Source: Chara braunii (lineage: Eukaryota; Streptophyta; Charophyceae; Charales; Characeae). Taken from it: a stretch of DNA of 40,319 bases. The DNA is taken from assembly GCA_003427395.1 (NCBI GenBank), contig BFEA01000164.1, positions 1,060,167-1,100,485 on the forward strand, given 5' to 3'. Positions within the stretch are counted from its first letter, which is position 1, and each line of letters opens with the position of its first letter. Made by a program: the position numbers and the translations under genes. The notes below the pieces were generated by a model that did no database searches, had not been told where the DNA came from, and saw nothing but the letters and a program-made list of their open reading frames with translations. Of this stretch, positions 39,112 to 40,319 are shown piece after piece.

Positions 39112-40201
39112 ATGGAAAAAGGACAAGGATCCACAAACAACAAAGACAATCAACCAAACATTTATAATACATCGTAAGTATTTTTCCTAATTCTAATTAT
39201 TTTTTAATTTCTTACATAGCAATATTATATCAAAAAAATTTACACTGAAAAAATAAAAGAAAGAATCAAAACAAACGAAAAAAAATCATCACAGGAAATT
39301 CGAAAGACAAGAAATCAACACAAAATAAATATGAAAAACCTAAGCAAACAAAAAAAATGATAAGTAGAAAAGAAACTTGTAAAAAAAATAAAGTCAATTC
39401 CATTGTAAGGTAATGCTCCCACAACAAAATCTTATGACCCATTGAATAAATAGAAAACATAGAAATACGATGCTTATTTTAATTTTATTTTTTCATAACT
39501 TCAACAACTACACAAAAAACAAATATAAATACCATATTCCTAATTTAATTCTCACATTCATCTCTTGTATTATTTTTTTTTACAGGTATGATATTCAAAC
39601 ACTCAAGAGAAAATGAGATCAAATCGACAAGGACATACAATAAGTTCGAGATATTTCACAAACAATCCTCACAGCAGTTGACAGTTGCAGAGATTGGATG
39701 ACAGAGATACGTGCGACAGGATCAAAGACGGATCTATCTATTGGACAAAAAGGCATTGTCGTGTTCACAGAGAAACGAATTACAACACAAGGAGATAGTA
39801 TTCTAGATGTCTATTTAGCAGACACAGATTTATTAAACACATCAACACTCGACAACATAATAGATGTATTAGCCAAAAACATTGACAATTCTAGAAAAAT
39901 GATATTCAAATACCTTAGAAAAGCAACAGTTTGGCACATAAAAAAAAATCATCAACCACCACCAATTAAAACCTCCTTATATTTAAAAAAAACAACAGGT
40001 GATAATTACAATGATCTTTTTAACAAAGAAATGCCAACATTCAACACAAAATACAATAATCTAACACCACCACTAGTAATAGGAAATATAACATCACATC
40101 CTATCTATCAAACACCTCCAGAAGAAACACCACAACCATCATCAATACCACCACCACCACCACAATCCACAATAGTAATAACAAAAACAAGAAAAAAATA
40201 A
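39112..40201 (+). pseudogene. Unknown intron-containing ORF with coiled coil and Pro-rich tail
   Basis: Exon 1 (39112-39173) reads MEKGQGSTNNKDNQPNIYNT. The intron (39174-39585, GTAAGTA...TACAG) joins in phase to exon 2 (39586-40201). Exon 2 begins YDIQTLKRK-stop-DQIDKDIQ-stop-VRDISQTILTAV, a heptad-like coiled coil interrupted by TGA (39614) and TAA (39641). It continues open for about 185 residues with KYLRKATVWHIKKNH and ends in a Pro/Thr-rich tail (PPEETPQPSSIPPPPPQ) and basic KTRKK. I recognise no family. It may be a DNA-binding or structural protein of the same unit as the helicase and protease. Confidence 0.55.
39174..39585 (+). other. Spliceosomal intron
   Basis: The donor GTAAGTA and acceptor TTTTTTTTTACAG are near-perfect. 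Splicing keeps the reading frame (exon 1 ends with two bases of a Ser codon). The intron is richer in A and T than the flanking exons. Confidence 0.7.
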
Positions 40202-40319
40202 AAACAAACAACAGACTCCTGCTTCACAACATGCCTGAAGCTTAACTATTAAGGGTTTCAAGCCTCATCATCTGACACGAAGCAGCATCCTAAACTGTCG
40301 AGCTTTATCCAGTGCTTCG
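40202..40319. other. Right border of the AT-rich island
   Basis: Composition returns to about half GC from about 40215. CGAAGCA (near 40281) and TGCTTCG (40313-40319) form an inverted repeat at the very end of the window; it could be part of an element terminus but is cut by the window edge. Confidence 0.4.

Noticed and set aside
37585-39643. Ciliate-like genetic code (TAA/TAG as Gln) for the AT-rich island
   Set aside because: TGA stops also occur, a frameshift is present in the protease, and simple C-to-T decay explains all the stops.

Overview
This window is nuclear DNA of a eukaryote, most likely of the green-plant lineage. The evidence is: several Ty3/gypsy retrotransposons with chromodomain-type integrases; LTRs followed by an initiator-Met-tRNA-like primer binding site; a U6 snRNA 3' fragment whose terminal sequence is of plant type rather than animal type; and an ORF interrupted by an intron with GTAAGTA...TACAG borders. 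A large, repeat-rich charophyte genome such as Chara would fit, but that is only a guess. I see no intact host gene, no CRISPR array and no bacterial-style operon.

Layout. 1-3040: non-coding DNA with a 117-bp tandem duplication, a TATA-like box, a (CAT)15 microsatellite and a GC-rich stretch. 3040-5066 (minus): 3' half of a gypsy element (A). 5070-10488 (minus): a second gypsy family (B), broken and carrying a 414-bp inverted-repeat insertion at TTAA. 10508-14911 (plus): a third family (C) with most of pol deleted, ending in a polypurine tract and a 478-bp LTR. 14912-16187: unassigned DNA containing a left-in Nextera adaptor flanked by an artefactual 199-bp duplication. 16188-17580: an LTR plus primer site and leader arranged as a giant inverted repeat with a second copy. 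17580-20640: more than 2 kb of polypyrimidine, an assembly gap (19617-20319) and C-rich DNA. 20650-22200: AT-rich DNA with GC-rich CGAAC hairpin islands. 22353-27384 (plus): the best preserved element (D, same family as C), with an intact YLDD reverse transcriptase motif. 27385-37391 (minus): a family-A-like element (E/F) split in its reverse transcriptase by a 5338-bp insertion (28856-34193) flanked by the 4-bp duplication ACGT. 37546-40201: an AT-rich island of quite different composition that carries a PIF1-like helicase C-terminus, a Ulp1-like cysteine protease and an unknown intron-containing ORF.

The retroelements are all decayed by frameshifts, stops, deletions and, repeatedly, by exact two-copy tandem duplications of 14 to 264 bp. 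The least explained parts are the AT-rich helicase/protease island, the 5.3-kb non-coding insertion with its dense run of perfect stem-loops and its U6 and tRNA-like fragments, and the LTR palindrome.
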